Both the position numbers and the translations under genes were made by a program. The notes beneath the pieces are model-generated. The model did no database searches. It saw nothing but the letters and a program-made list of their open reading frames with translations, and had not been told where the DNA came from. A stretch of DNA of 48,222 nt from Halalkalibacter akibai JCM 9157. Lineage in GTDB: Bacteria > Bacillota > Bacilli > Bacillales > Bacillaceae_D. The stretch lies in NCBI RefSeq assembly GCF_000513135.1, contig NZ_BAUV01000034.1:1-48222 (forward strand). The letters are read 5' to 3'. Each line of letters opens with the position of its first letter. The stretch's first letter is position 1. Shown here one piece after another: positions 41,734 through 48,222 of this stretch.

Positions 41734-42611
41734 TTACTCCAGTTCATAATCTTCTAGTAAAACAAACGAAAAGCCCATCTCCCTCAAATCATAAACGGCT
41801 TTTTTCACCCCTTCCGCTGTCCCACTGCTAGGCTGATTCATATGCAAAAGAACAATCGAACCACTCTTTGCCCCAAGCAATGCCCGATGAACTTGTTCCA
41901 CAGAAAAAGTGGCACCAGCATCTCCTAACACATTAAAATTAACTACCTCTAACCCTAACTCATTGACGATCTCCACTGCAATTTCATCATAAAAAGCTGT
42001 CCCCGAACGAAACATGGTTGGAGCTTGTCCTGTTAACCGTTTAATCGTCTCTTGATTACCGAGCACCTCATCTACAACCTCTTCAGGCTACTTGTCCCTT
42101 TTATGCCCCAAGCAGAATGACCAGTTACAGATAAAGGAACATGTGCCGTTCCATGATTCTCGATTTGAAACAAAGGGTCACTTGCTAACTCTAATAATAA
42201 ATCTTCATGCTCTAAAATCCAACGCTCATTAAAGAAAAGAGTAGCTGGAATCTGCTCTGTTTGTAAAAAAGTGATTAACTCCTCATCATATCCATTGCCA
42301 TAAGGACCACCACACGCATCAAATGTTAGAGCAATCACTTTTTCATCAGTATGTAATCTTGTTTTGACGCCACTCACCGTCTCCGCCCATTGATTAGGCT
42401 GACGATTAGCAAAGGATGTTAAGTCAACATCCAACAGTTCTTCTTCCTCTTGAACCTCATCTCTTTCCCTCAACTCGTTACTAGCCTCTTCATCTCTTTC
42501 TTGCGTCCCCTCATCATCTACAGGTTGCGGACTTGTTTCTTCCGTTTCAAATGCTGTTTGACAGGCTGTAACAAAGGTAACCAGAATCAGGAACACGGCA
42601 AATAACCTCAA
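41734..42611 (-). pseudogene. Lipoprotein polysaccharide deacetylase, frameshifted
   Basis: A NodB-fold deacetylase in two frames. The 5' part (42611-42072) has a lipoprotein signal (MRLFAVFLILVTFVTAC with the lipobox Cys at 17), an acidic linker (about 24-62) and the NodB motifs LTFDACGGPYGNGYDEE and ENHGTAHVPLS. It stops after GIKGTSSLKRL. One added base near 42090 changes the reading to ...SPEEVVDEVLGNQETIKR, which continues without a break through MFRSGTAFYD and SIVLLHMNQPSSGTAEG to the stop at 41734, giving about 292 residues. Such enzymes act on cell-wall glycans outside the membrane. The start is TTG with AAGGAG nine bases upstream. Sequencing error or real decay cannot be separated. 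Confidence 0.82.
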
Positions 42612-42637
42612 CTAAACACACTCCTTACACAAATAGA

Positions 42638-42676
42638 GGATGCCTCAAAAGGTTCCTATCGCCTTTTGATACATCC
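42638..42676 (-). terminator. Hairpin after the 42709 gene
   Basis: GGATGCCTCAAAAGG pairs, with one mismatch, with CCTTTTGATACATCC. No T run follows, so it may be weak. Confidence 0.4.
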
Positions 42677-42708
42677 CCCGAAATCATCGTTTCTTTTAAT
42701 CTGTAAAT

Positions 42709-43044
42709 TTACTCATTTTTAGAAGACTCTGTTTCTAGCTTTTCTTGTTCTTCATACCAATCATCTAGCACTTTCGCATCTAGCACTCTTCCTTCAACAA
42801 AAGAAGCTTGTTTATCTAGGAAAAGCGTTCTCCAATTAACATCCATGTCTTCAGCTATTTTGACAACTGTGAGTAACTCCTGCCAAGCTACGTAACGCTT
42901 ATACCAGAAAAATTGAGGTTGCTCTGTCATATACGGGTATAAGTCATCAAACTCCGTGTGTTTACAGTCTACAGTTCGTTCAAATTGAACTTTCGCCTCT
43001 GACACTCGCTCTTCAAAATACGTACGAAATTCTTTCTCTTCCAC
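42709..43044 (-). CDS. Hypothetical 111-residue acidic protein
   Basis: MEEKEFRTYFEERVSEAKVQ, then helical sequence with several aromatic residues (QFFWYKRYVAWQELL, NWRTLFLDK). No signal or membrane segment. GGGAGGG lies seven bases before the GTG start. It is probably a soluble helical protein; family not recognised. Its own hairpin separates it from the deacetylase gene. Confidence 0.65.
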   Translation of the reverse strand: MEEKEFRTYFEERVSEAKVQFERTVDCKHTEFDDLYPYMTEQPQFFWYKRYVAWQELLTVVKIAEDMDVNWRTLFLDKQASFVEGRVLDAKVLDDWYEEQEKLETESSKNE

Positions 43045-43251
43045 TAGTATCCCTCCCTGAAAAGCATTTCTATCTAGGTTAAATTTTATTAGTGAGTAAT
43101 GCTAGCCTATGCAGCAATCTTTATAAAAAGAATGGCGATTCGACTTATTTTAATAATACCACGAGTGCTGTTTTTACTAAACGGAAAATAAATAGAAATT
43201 TTTAGATAATTTCTGTGAAGTTAGTTAGTTGGTAGTCATTCATATACCCTC

Positions 43252-43384
43252 GGATCCGTTACATTGTGCTGCAGGCACTTGCTTTCCGCGGGGAGGTGCC
43301 GAGCCTCCTCGGCTGCGCCTGTGGGGCCTCGGCTCTACCTCTATTTCCCGCAGGAGTCAAGTGCCTTCCGCTTCATTTCACTTT
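43252..43384 (-). repeat. ~125-bp palindromic element, copy 8
   Basis: Intact, minus orientation, arms GGCACTTG/CAAGTGCC, inner loop GAGCCTCCTCGGC and GGGGCCTCGGC. Short frames crossing it translate to the same RCRHLLSAGR-like string as other copies and are not genes. Confidence 0.85.
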
Positions 43385-43415
43385 GGTTATACCAACAATT
43401 CTTTTTTAAAAGCAC

Positions 43416-44168
43416 TTATAAAAAAGCAGCTAACTCTTCTTCTAAAAGTATAGGAAGGTAATGGACGTCGGCTGCGTCTTTTGGATAGGAGAAGCCGAGG
43501 TCTTTGTCTTTTACGACCTCTAGTATTTCGACTATTATTTCATTCATTCCTTGCACATAGTAATGATGAAGGAATTCAAAGGTTACGGGTCCTTCTGGTA
43601 AGTCTTCTTTTTCACATACATTTACATCAACATAATTTACATAGGTTCTGCATGAGACTGGTCTAATGTCATACGCTGTACACTTTTTTGACTTTTCATC
43701 TAGAAACACACAAGGCAACTTTAGATTGATATATTTCATTTTATAGGATTCGTCCGTTTTAAAATTAATTTGTTTAACATCCTCTAACTTAGCCGAAAAT
43801 TGCTTACTATAAGATTTAATCTGATTCAACAGCTTCTCTTTTCTTTCTTTGGGCAACTGATGAATAAACATCAACATCATTTTCGCTTCAAGTCTCGTAC
43901 TTAAGACGGGAAAATAGCAGCAGTGAGCACACCCTGCTTTGCATGAAGGAGTCAAACTCAACTCTTGTTCAATGATATTCATTTCCGTACTCACTTGAGT
44001 CAACATTCGCTCAAATGACTCTGTCAACAGCTTAGCTACATGCTTTCCTTCGCTTTCGTCTAATAATTGATCGACTGCATCAAAGAAAGGTTGTTCATAA
44101 TCATAATTTCGAGTATTAATCTCTTCAACTTTACTGATCATTTCTTTATAATTTAATGGTTGTTTCAA
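43416..44168 (-). CDS. YkgJ family cysteine-cluster protein
   Basis: A 250-residue protein of the YkgJ (zinc- or iron-binding cysteine cluster) family. The cluster is CKAGCAHCC near residue 76 with CVFLDEKSKKCTAYDIRPVSCRTY further on, the usual CxxxCxxCC...C...C layout. The N-terminal 70 residues and the C-terminal part are helical. Function unknown; some relatives bind Fe-S clusters. The start follows an AGGAGCTG site. Confidence 0.78.
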   Translation of the reverse strand: MKQPLNYKEMISKVEEINTRNYDYEQPFFDAVDQLLDESEGKHVAKLLTESFERMLTQVSTEMNIIEQELSLTPSCKAGCAHCCYFPVLSTRLEAKMMLMFIHQLPKERKEKLLNQIKSYSKQFSAKLEDVKQINFKTDESYKMKYINLKLPCVFLDEKSKKCTAYDIRPVSCRTYVNYVDVNVCEKEDLPEGPVTFEFLHHYYVQGMNEIIVEILEVVKDKDLGFSYPKDAADVHYLPILLEEELAAFL

Positions 44169-44280
44169 TTGTAACAGCTCCTACTTATCATTCACCCTTC
44201 ATACTAGTGGATATTTAGTGGAAAAGCGACCTATTCTTTTCGAATCCATTTACTGACATTCCTATATGAGAAGATCTTAA

Positions 44281-44309
44281 TTGACTAGAAAACCTTTACA
44301 AGCTAAGAT
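44281..44309 (+). promoter_or_regulatory. Candidate SigA promoter for glcT
   Basis: TTGACT (44281-44286), 17 bp and TAAGAT (44304-44309), about 45 bp before the glcT ribosome binding site. Confidence 0.55.
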
Positions 44310-44368
44310 TAAAACAAAAAGAGTAACTTTCGACAATTTTCGTCAAGCTGCTAGAAAGGAGGAAGTTG

Positions 44369-45199
44369 ATGCTGAGCGTTAAAAAAGTGTTAAATAATAA
44401 TGTACTCGTTGTCGAGCATCCAGATTACGAAGAAGTCGTTTTAATTGGTAATGGACTAGGCTTCGGGAAAAAACCAGGAGATACTGTCGCAGGAGAACAA
44501 GCGGAAAAGTTTTTCGTGCTTAGAGAAGAAAAAGATCAGGAACAATATAAGCAGCTTCTTGATTATGTTGATGAAAACTTTATTGGTCTCATGAATGATA
44601 TTATTGAAATTGTTGAAGACAGATTCTCGATCCGTCTGCATGAGCATATTCACATCACTCTTACCGACCATCTTTTCTATGCGATTAAAAGAGTTAAGCA
44701 AGGGTTGGACATAAAAAATCCTTTTCTATCAGAAACAGAGTTGGCCTATCCTAAAGAGTTCTTAGTTGCTAGTGAGCTCATTGAATATTTAAATAAACAA
44801 CTGAACTTAGAAATCCCGCCTGGTGAAATTGGATTTGTCGCTCTTCACATTCACAGTGCTTTAACGAGACGTTCTTTGCAGGAAGTGAATCGACATACCC
44901 AATTAATCGCTGAGCTTGTACAAGTAATTGAACAATCTCTTTCAATAAAAATGGATCGCGAAGACATCAACTACCTTGGACTTGTTCGCCACCTCCATCT
45001 TGCCATTGAACGGATAAATAAAGAACAATTTATGGAAAATCAAGAACCGCTAAAAAATGTGTTGCAAGCAGAATATCCAGTGTGCTACAATTTGTCATGG
45101 AAATTGATGAAGATTATGCAACACACTTTAAAAAAGACCATACCAGAAGCTGAAGCCGTCTACTTGACCTTGCACCTTCAGCGACTTTCTAAGCAATAG
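44369..45199 (+). CDS. glcT: Transcription antiterminator GlcT
   Basis: A 276-residue BglG-family RNA-binding antiterminator. The N-terminal CAT domain (about 1-58: SVKKVLNNNVLVVEHPDYEE, GFGKKPGDTV) binds the RAT hairpin. Two PRD domains follow, with regulatory histidines in HEHIHITLTDHL and VALHIHSAL (PRD1) and in VRHLHLAIERI and YLTLHLQRL (PRD2). When glucose is present GlcT stops termination in front of ptsG; without glucose it is phosphorylated by EIIGlc and inactive. AAAGGAGGAAGTTG sets the ATG at 44369; the TTG just before it is too close. ptsG and its leader follow at once. Confidence 0.92.
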   Translation: MLSVKKVLNNNVLVVEHPDYEEVVLIGNGLGFGKKPGDTVAGEQAEKFFVLREEKDQEQYKQLLDYVDENFIGLMNDIIEIVEDRFSIRLHEHIHITLTDHLFYAIKRVKQGLDIKNPFLSETELAYPKEFLVASELIEYLNKQLNLEIPPGEIGFVALHIHSALTRRSLQEVNRHTQLIAELVQVIEQSLSIKMDREDINYLGLVRHLHLAIERINKEQFMENQEPLKNVLQAEYPVCYNLSWKLMKIMQHTLKKTIPEAEAVYLTLHLQRLSKQ

Positions 45200-45223
45200 A
45201 TAAATGCTATTATATTCTTTTTT

Positions 45224-45341
45224 ACGTGTTACTGGTAAAGCAGGCATGAGTGGAAAGGAAGCGATTGCAGATTTTGGAAGGAAGAGAACCAACTCTTCTG
45301 ACAGGACCTGCATGTTTCCCCTTTTCGCTCATGCCTTTTTT
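45224..45341 (+). promoter_or_regulatory. GlcT-dependent RAT / terminator leader of ptsG
   Basis: ACGTGTTACTGG...GCAGGCATGAGTG (45224-45252) matches the ptsG RNA antiterminator target of bacilli. AGGCATGAG (45242-45250) also pairs with CTCATGCCT (45328-45336) followed by TTTTT, forming the competing terminator. So binding of GlcT to RAT excludes the terminator, as known for B. subtilis ptsG. Confidence 0.85.
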
Positions 45342-45391
45342 GTTGCATAAACATCATTTATTTTTAGAAATAACAACTAGGAGGAAGTTAC

Positions 45392-47416
45392 ATGTTTAAG
45401 AATTCGTTCGGCGTGTTGCAACGTGTTGGTAAAGCATTGATGCTACCAGTTGCCTTATTACCTGCTGCTGGTATTTTATTAGCTTTCGGTAATGCATTGC
45501 AAAACCCTGATTTAGTCGCGCGTATTCCAGCGCTTGAAGCGAGTTGGATTGTTATGCTCGCAAGTATTATGGAAAGTGCCGGTGACATTGTTTTTGCAAA
45601 CCTTGCCTTGCTATTTGCTGTAGGGGTTGCAATTGGTCTGTCTGATGGAGACGGTGTTGCTGGACTAGCTGCCCTTATTGGTTACTTAATTATTAATGTG
45701 ACCATGAGTGTTATCGGTGGCATTGAAGCAGATATGGTTAATGCTGCTGAAGGAACTGCTTTAGTCCTTGGGATCCCTACTTTACAAACGGGAGTATTCG
45801 GAGGAATTATCGCTGGACTTCTAGCCGCTTTCACCTATAAAAAGTATTTTAATATTGAATTACCATCATACCTTGGCTTCTTTGCCGGGAAACGTTTTGT
45901 ACCGATTGCTACAGCCTTTTTCGGTTTATTAATCGGTATTGCTTTGTATTTCGTTTGGCCGACTGTTCAAGCTGGCTTAAACAACGTGTCTTATTTAATG
46001 GTTGAATCAAACCAAACCGTTTCTGCGTTTATCTTCGGTGTGATTGAACGTGCTTTAATCCCGTTTGGTCTTCACCACATTTTCTATTCACCTTTCTGGT
46101 TTGAATTTGGATCGTATACAAACGCAGCTGGTGATATTATTCGCGGAGATCAACGTATCTTCTTTGCTCAACTTCGTGATGGAGCTGAGTTGACTGCTGG
46201 AACATTCATGACAGGTAAATTCCCATTTATGATGTTCGGTCTTCCTGCTGCAGCATTAGCTATTTATCACTGTGCACGTCCAGAACAAAAGAAATTAGTT
46301 GCCGGAATCATGGGTTCAGCTGCTCTAACTTCTTTCTTAACAGGTATTACAGAACCAATTGAATTCAGTTTCTTATTTGTGGCACCAGTTCTTTTTGCCA
46401 TTCATGCTGTTTTCGCTGGATTCTCATTTATGATTATGCAATTACTCGATATTAAAATTGGTATGACTTTCTCTGGAGGAATTATCGACTTTTTACTATT
46501 CGGGGTGTTACCAAATCGTACAGACTGGTGGCTTGTTATCCCTATAGGTCTTGTTTTCTCAGTTATATACTACTTCGGGTTCCGTTTCGCGATTAAAAAG
46601 TGGAACTTAATGACTCCAGGTCGTGAAGAAATTACTGAAGATGCAGGCACTTCAACAACAAATACGTCTGAACTTCCTTATCAAGTATTAAAAGCACTTG
46701 GTGGAAAAGAAAACTTAACAAGCTTAGACGCTTGTATCACTCGTTTACGCGTTAGTGTTGCCGATGTAGCAAAAGTAGAAAAAGAGACATTAAAGAAACT
46801 TGGAGCTTCAGGTGTCATGCAAATGGGTAATAATATCCAAGCCATTTTCGGTCCAAGATCTGATCAGATTAAAACTCAGATGAAAGATATTATTAGCGGC
46901 CGTACGCCTGTAGCAACAGAAGAAACACCAGCTAACGAATCGGTTGCAGTTGCAGGAGATATCTCATTCGTTTCTCCTTTAGCAGGAAAAGTAATGCCGA
47001 TCACTGAGGTGCCAGATCAAGTATTCGCTGGCAAAATGATGGGCGATGGTTTTGCTATTGAACCTACTGAAGGTGTTGTTAAATCACCTGTCTCAGGTAA
47101 GATTGTAAACTTATTCCCAACAAAACATGCAATCGGTATTTTATCTGACGAAGGAAAAGAAATCCTTATCCACGTTGGATTAGATACAGTAAATCTAAAA
47201 GGTGAAGGCTTTGAAGCTTTAGTAAAACAAGATGATACGATCACACAAGGCCAAGAGCTACTACGCTTTGACCTAGACTTCATCAAAGCTAATGCAACTT
47301 CAACGATCACACCAATTGTATTTACAAACCTTGCTGAAGGCGAATTTGTTCAAATTAACAAACAAAAACAAGTTGGTTTAACAGAAACTGCTGTCATTTC
47401 AATTAAACAAAACTAA
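45392..47416 (+). CDS. ptsG: Glucose-specific PTS permease, EIICBA
   Basis: A 674-residue glucose transporter that phosphorylates glucose on entry. Domains: EIIC, about 1-400, with the membrane helices and [22 protein letters not shown], about 430-510, with the phospho-cysteine C448 in [14 protein letters not shown], about 530-674, with the phospho-histidine H594 in [15 protein letters not shown] and [16 protein letters not shown]. Phosphate goes HPr to EIIA to EIIB to sugar. AGGAGGAAG precedes the ATG. Control is by the GlcT/RAT switch just upstream. Intact, normal length. Confidence 0.95.
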   Translation: MFKNSFGVLQRVGKALMLPVALLPAAGILLAFGNALQNPDLVARIPALEASWIVMLASIMESAGDIVFANLALLFAVGVAIGLSDGDGVAGLAALIGYLIINVTMSVIGGIEADMVNAAEGTALVLGIPTLQTGVFGGIIAGLLAAFTYKKYFNIELPSYLGFFAGKRFVPIATAFFGLLIGIALYFVWPTVQAGLNNVSYLMVESNQTVSAFIFGVIERALIPFGLHHIFYSPFWFEFGSYTNAAGDIIRGDQRIFFAQLRDGAELTAGTFMTGKFPFMMFGLPAAALAIYHCARPEQKKLVAGIMGSAALTSFLTGITEPIEFSFLFVAPVLFAIHAVFAGFSFMIMQLLDIKIGMTFSGGIIDFLLFGVLPNRTDWWLVIPIGLVFSVIYYFGFRFAIKKWNLMTPGREEITEDAGTSTTNTSELPYQVLKALGGKENLTSLDACITRLRVSVADVAKVEKETLKKLGASGVMQMGNNIQAIFGPRSDQIKTQMKDIISGRTPVATEETPANESVAVAGDISFVSPLAGKVMPITEVPDQVFAGKMMGDGFAIEPTEGVVKSPVSGKIVNLFPTKHAIGILSDEGKEILIHVGLDTVNLKGEGFEALVKQDDTITQGQELLRFDLDFIKANATSTITPIVFTNLAEGEFVQINKQKQVGLTETAVISIKQN

Positions 47417-47431
47417 GTTAGATTTAGAGAT

Positions 47432-47474
47432 AGAGCTTAACAGGGGTGTTCCCTCATGTTAAGCTCTTTTTTTA
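47432..47474 (+). terminator. Terminator after ptsG
   Basis: AGAGCTTAACA (47432-47442) pairs with TGTTAAGCTCT (47457-47467), followed by TTTTTTT. Strong. Confidence 0.9.
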
Positions 47475-47544
47475 TTATTGTTTTCTTTCATCTTCTCACA
47501 ACTGATTGCATATATGTGAGAGTGCGGGGATTCACTCCTACTGA

Positions 47545-47590
47545 AACAGAACAAGTAGTGTTACTTACTTGTTCTGTTTATTTTTTTCAT
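47545..47590 (+). terminator. Second terminator-like hairpin before yflJ
   Basis: AAACAGAACAAGTA pairs with TACTTGTTCTGTTT across 47545-47580, followed by ATTTTTTTC just before the yflJ binding site. Either a backup terminator for ptsG or an attenuator in the yflJ leader. Confidence 0.6.
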
Positions 47591-47606
47591 GAGAGGGTGT
47601 TGATTA

Positions 47607-47735
47607 ATGTACACTGGCAGCAAAGGTTGGTACGTTCAGAAATTAAAAGAAAAAGGTGTAAGGTATTACGAGGGGAAAAAGATTGAAAAATTTAAAGCCC
47701 ATGTTTTAGCAAACTTACTTAAAGAGAAACAATAG
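47607..47735 (+). CDS. yflJ: YflJ-like small protein (DUF2639)
   Basis: MYTGSKGWYVQKLKEKGVRY, then YEGKKIEKFKAHVLANLLKE and KQ, 42 residues. The G-S-K-G-W-Y-V-x-x-L-K-x-x-G-[IV]-R start and K-x-E-x-[YF]-K-x-x-V-L-x-N-L-L end are those of the DUF2639/YflJ family. Function unknown. GAGAGGGTG precedes the ATG by nine bases. The ORF ends before the tandem array. Confidence 0.7.
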   Translation: MYTGSKGWYVQKLKEKGVRYYEGKKIEKFKAHVLANLLKEKQ

Positions 47736-47744
47736 GTATTGGTT

Positions 47745-48222
47745 GTTGCGGTCTGAGAGGACCTTATCTCCTTTTAGATTATAGGTTTAGTGGTATTCGA
47801 GGACTCAGGTGACCCTATTGATTGAAGTTCTAGTCGTTCCAACTGCTTTTTATTGAATAAGAACTCCTGAGTCCTCCAACCCTTGAGGAATAGGTTTTTT
47901 GATACTAATAAGGGCCTCTGTGTCCTCTCACCCTTGGATCCCATACTCTTCCGGACTGAGAGGACCTTATCTCCTTATTAATCATAGGTTTAGTGCTGTT
48001 CGAGGACTCAGATGACCTTATCTACCAATATTCAAGTCGATTCACCTGCTTTTTCATAGAATAAGGGCTCCTGTGTCCTCCAACCCCTCCCAAACAAGGT
48101 TTTTGAAACTAATAAGGGCCCCTGTGTCCTCCCGATATTCAGACCCCATACTCTTCCGGACTGAGAGGACCTTATCACCTAAAAAATCAAGGTTTAGTGC
48201 TGTTCGAGGACTCAGATGACCT
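47745..48222. repeat. ~204-bp tandem repeat array, cut by window end
   Basis: CTGAGAGGACCTTATC recurs at 47753, 47956 and 48161, steps of 203 and 205 bp. Each unit contains GAGGACCTTAT (plus), GAGGACTCAGGTGACC (plus, 47799), AATAAGAACTCCTGAGTCCTC (minus, 47857) and AATAAGGGCCTCTGTGTCCTC (minus, 47907). No reading frame is convincing. The array continues past 48222. Confidence 0.85.

Noticed and set aside
42072-42611. Treating the two deacetylase frames as two separate genes
   Set aside because: The second frame has no binding site and its upstream sequence continues the first protein exactly after a one-base correction.
47745-48222. CRISPR or coding repeat at window end
   Set aside because: Period is ~204 bp, without equal spacers and without an open frame.
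1-48222. Insertion sequence or prophage
   Set aside because: No transposase, integrase or phage structural gene was found. The mobile-looking elements are non-coding repeats only.

Overview
The window looks like a chromosomal segment of an AT-rich, spore-forming, halo- or alkaliphilic member of the Bacillaceae (Alkalihalobacillus / Halalkalibacter type). The reasons are gene content and order. Many genes are recognisable Bacillus subtilis yfh-yfj-yfk-yfl relatives (yfhP, yfhJ, sspK, yfhH, recX, yfhF, yfhE, rlmCD, pdaA, yfkAB, yfkD, yflJ). There are spore genes (sspK, pdaA), a complete ectoine operon (ectABC) and a YthAB-type cytochrome bd oxidase. No phage, plasmid, transposase or CRISPR gene was seen.

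Layout. 1-6284: a tandem repeat, then yfhP, yfhJ, sspK, a small spore-type gene, yfhH, an L-lactate permease lying between yfhH and recX, and yfhF. 6285-7360: a structured leader that looks like the 3' end of a T-box fused to a tRNA T-arm-like hairpin, in front of a GNAT acetyltransferase, then yfhE. 7600-10080: promoter, ectA-ectB-ectC and terminator, the compatible-solute pathway from diaminobutyrate to ectoine. 10080-14040: repeat-rich spacers around a 2-hydroxyacid dehydrogenase, a YueD-type short-chain reductase and a small membrane protein. 14045-23075: lipase-like hydrolase with rlmCD, a GAF protein, pdaA, a 193-bp tandem array, class I fumarase, a histidine phosphatase, an SE1561-type protein, yfkAB and yfkD. 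23400-30520: proC, a four-gene minus-strand cluster (OsmC, YitT-type, MATE, YczE-type), an MFS transporter, a YtxH-like protein and an MBL-fold hydrolase. 30520-37750: a DnaA-box cluster, an FbpB-type peptide, a cydA (frameshifted) and cydB pair, a YebC-family regulator, an M3 oligopeptidase and an Lrp regulator. 37840-44170: a gamma-glutamyltransferase, a frameshifted membrane protein, an RNase H with an N-terminal viroplasmin-type domain, a frameshifted lipoprotein deacetylase and a YkgJ-type protein. 44280-48222: glcT, its RNA target, ptsG (glucose PTS), yflJ and a ~204-bp tandem array that runs off the window.

The unusual content is mostly between genes. A ~125-bp imperfect-palindrome family occurs eight times plus one half copy, with compensatory changes in its outer stem. 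One copy is interrupted by a ~150-bp second element and another appears split. Several spacers are arrays of ~20-nt modules, two of them organised as higher-order tandem repeats (193 bp and ~204 bp) with the same plus/minus module layout but different sequence. Three genes each carry what looks like a single missing base, so either the assembly has indel errors or three genes are decaying. All calls come from reading the sequence; no database search or folding program was run.
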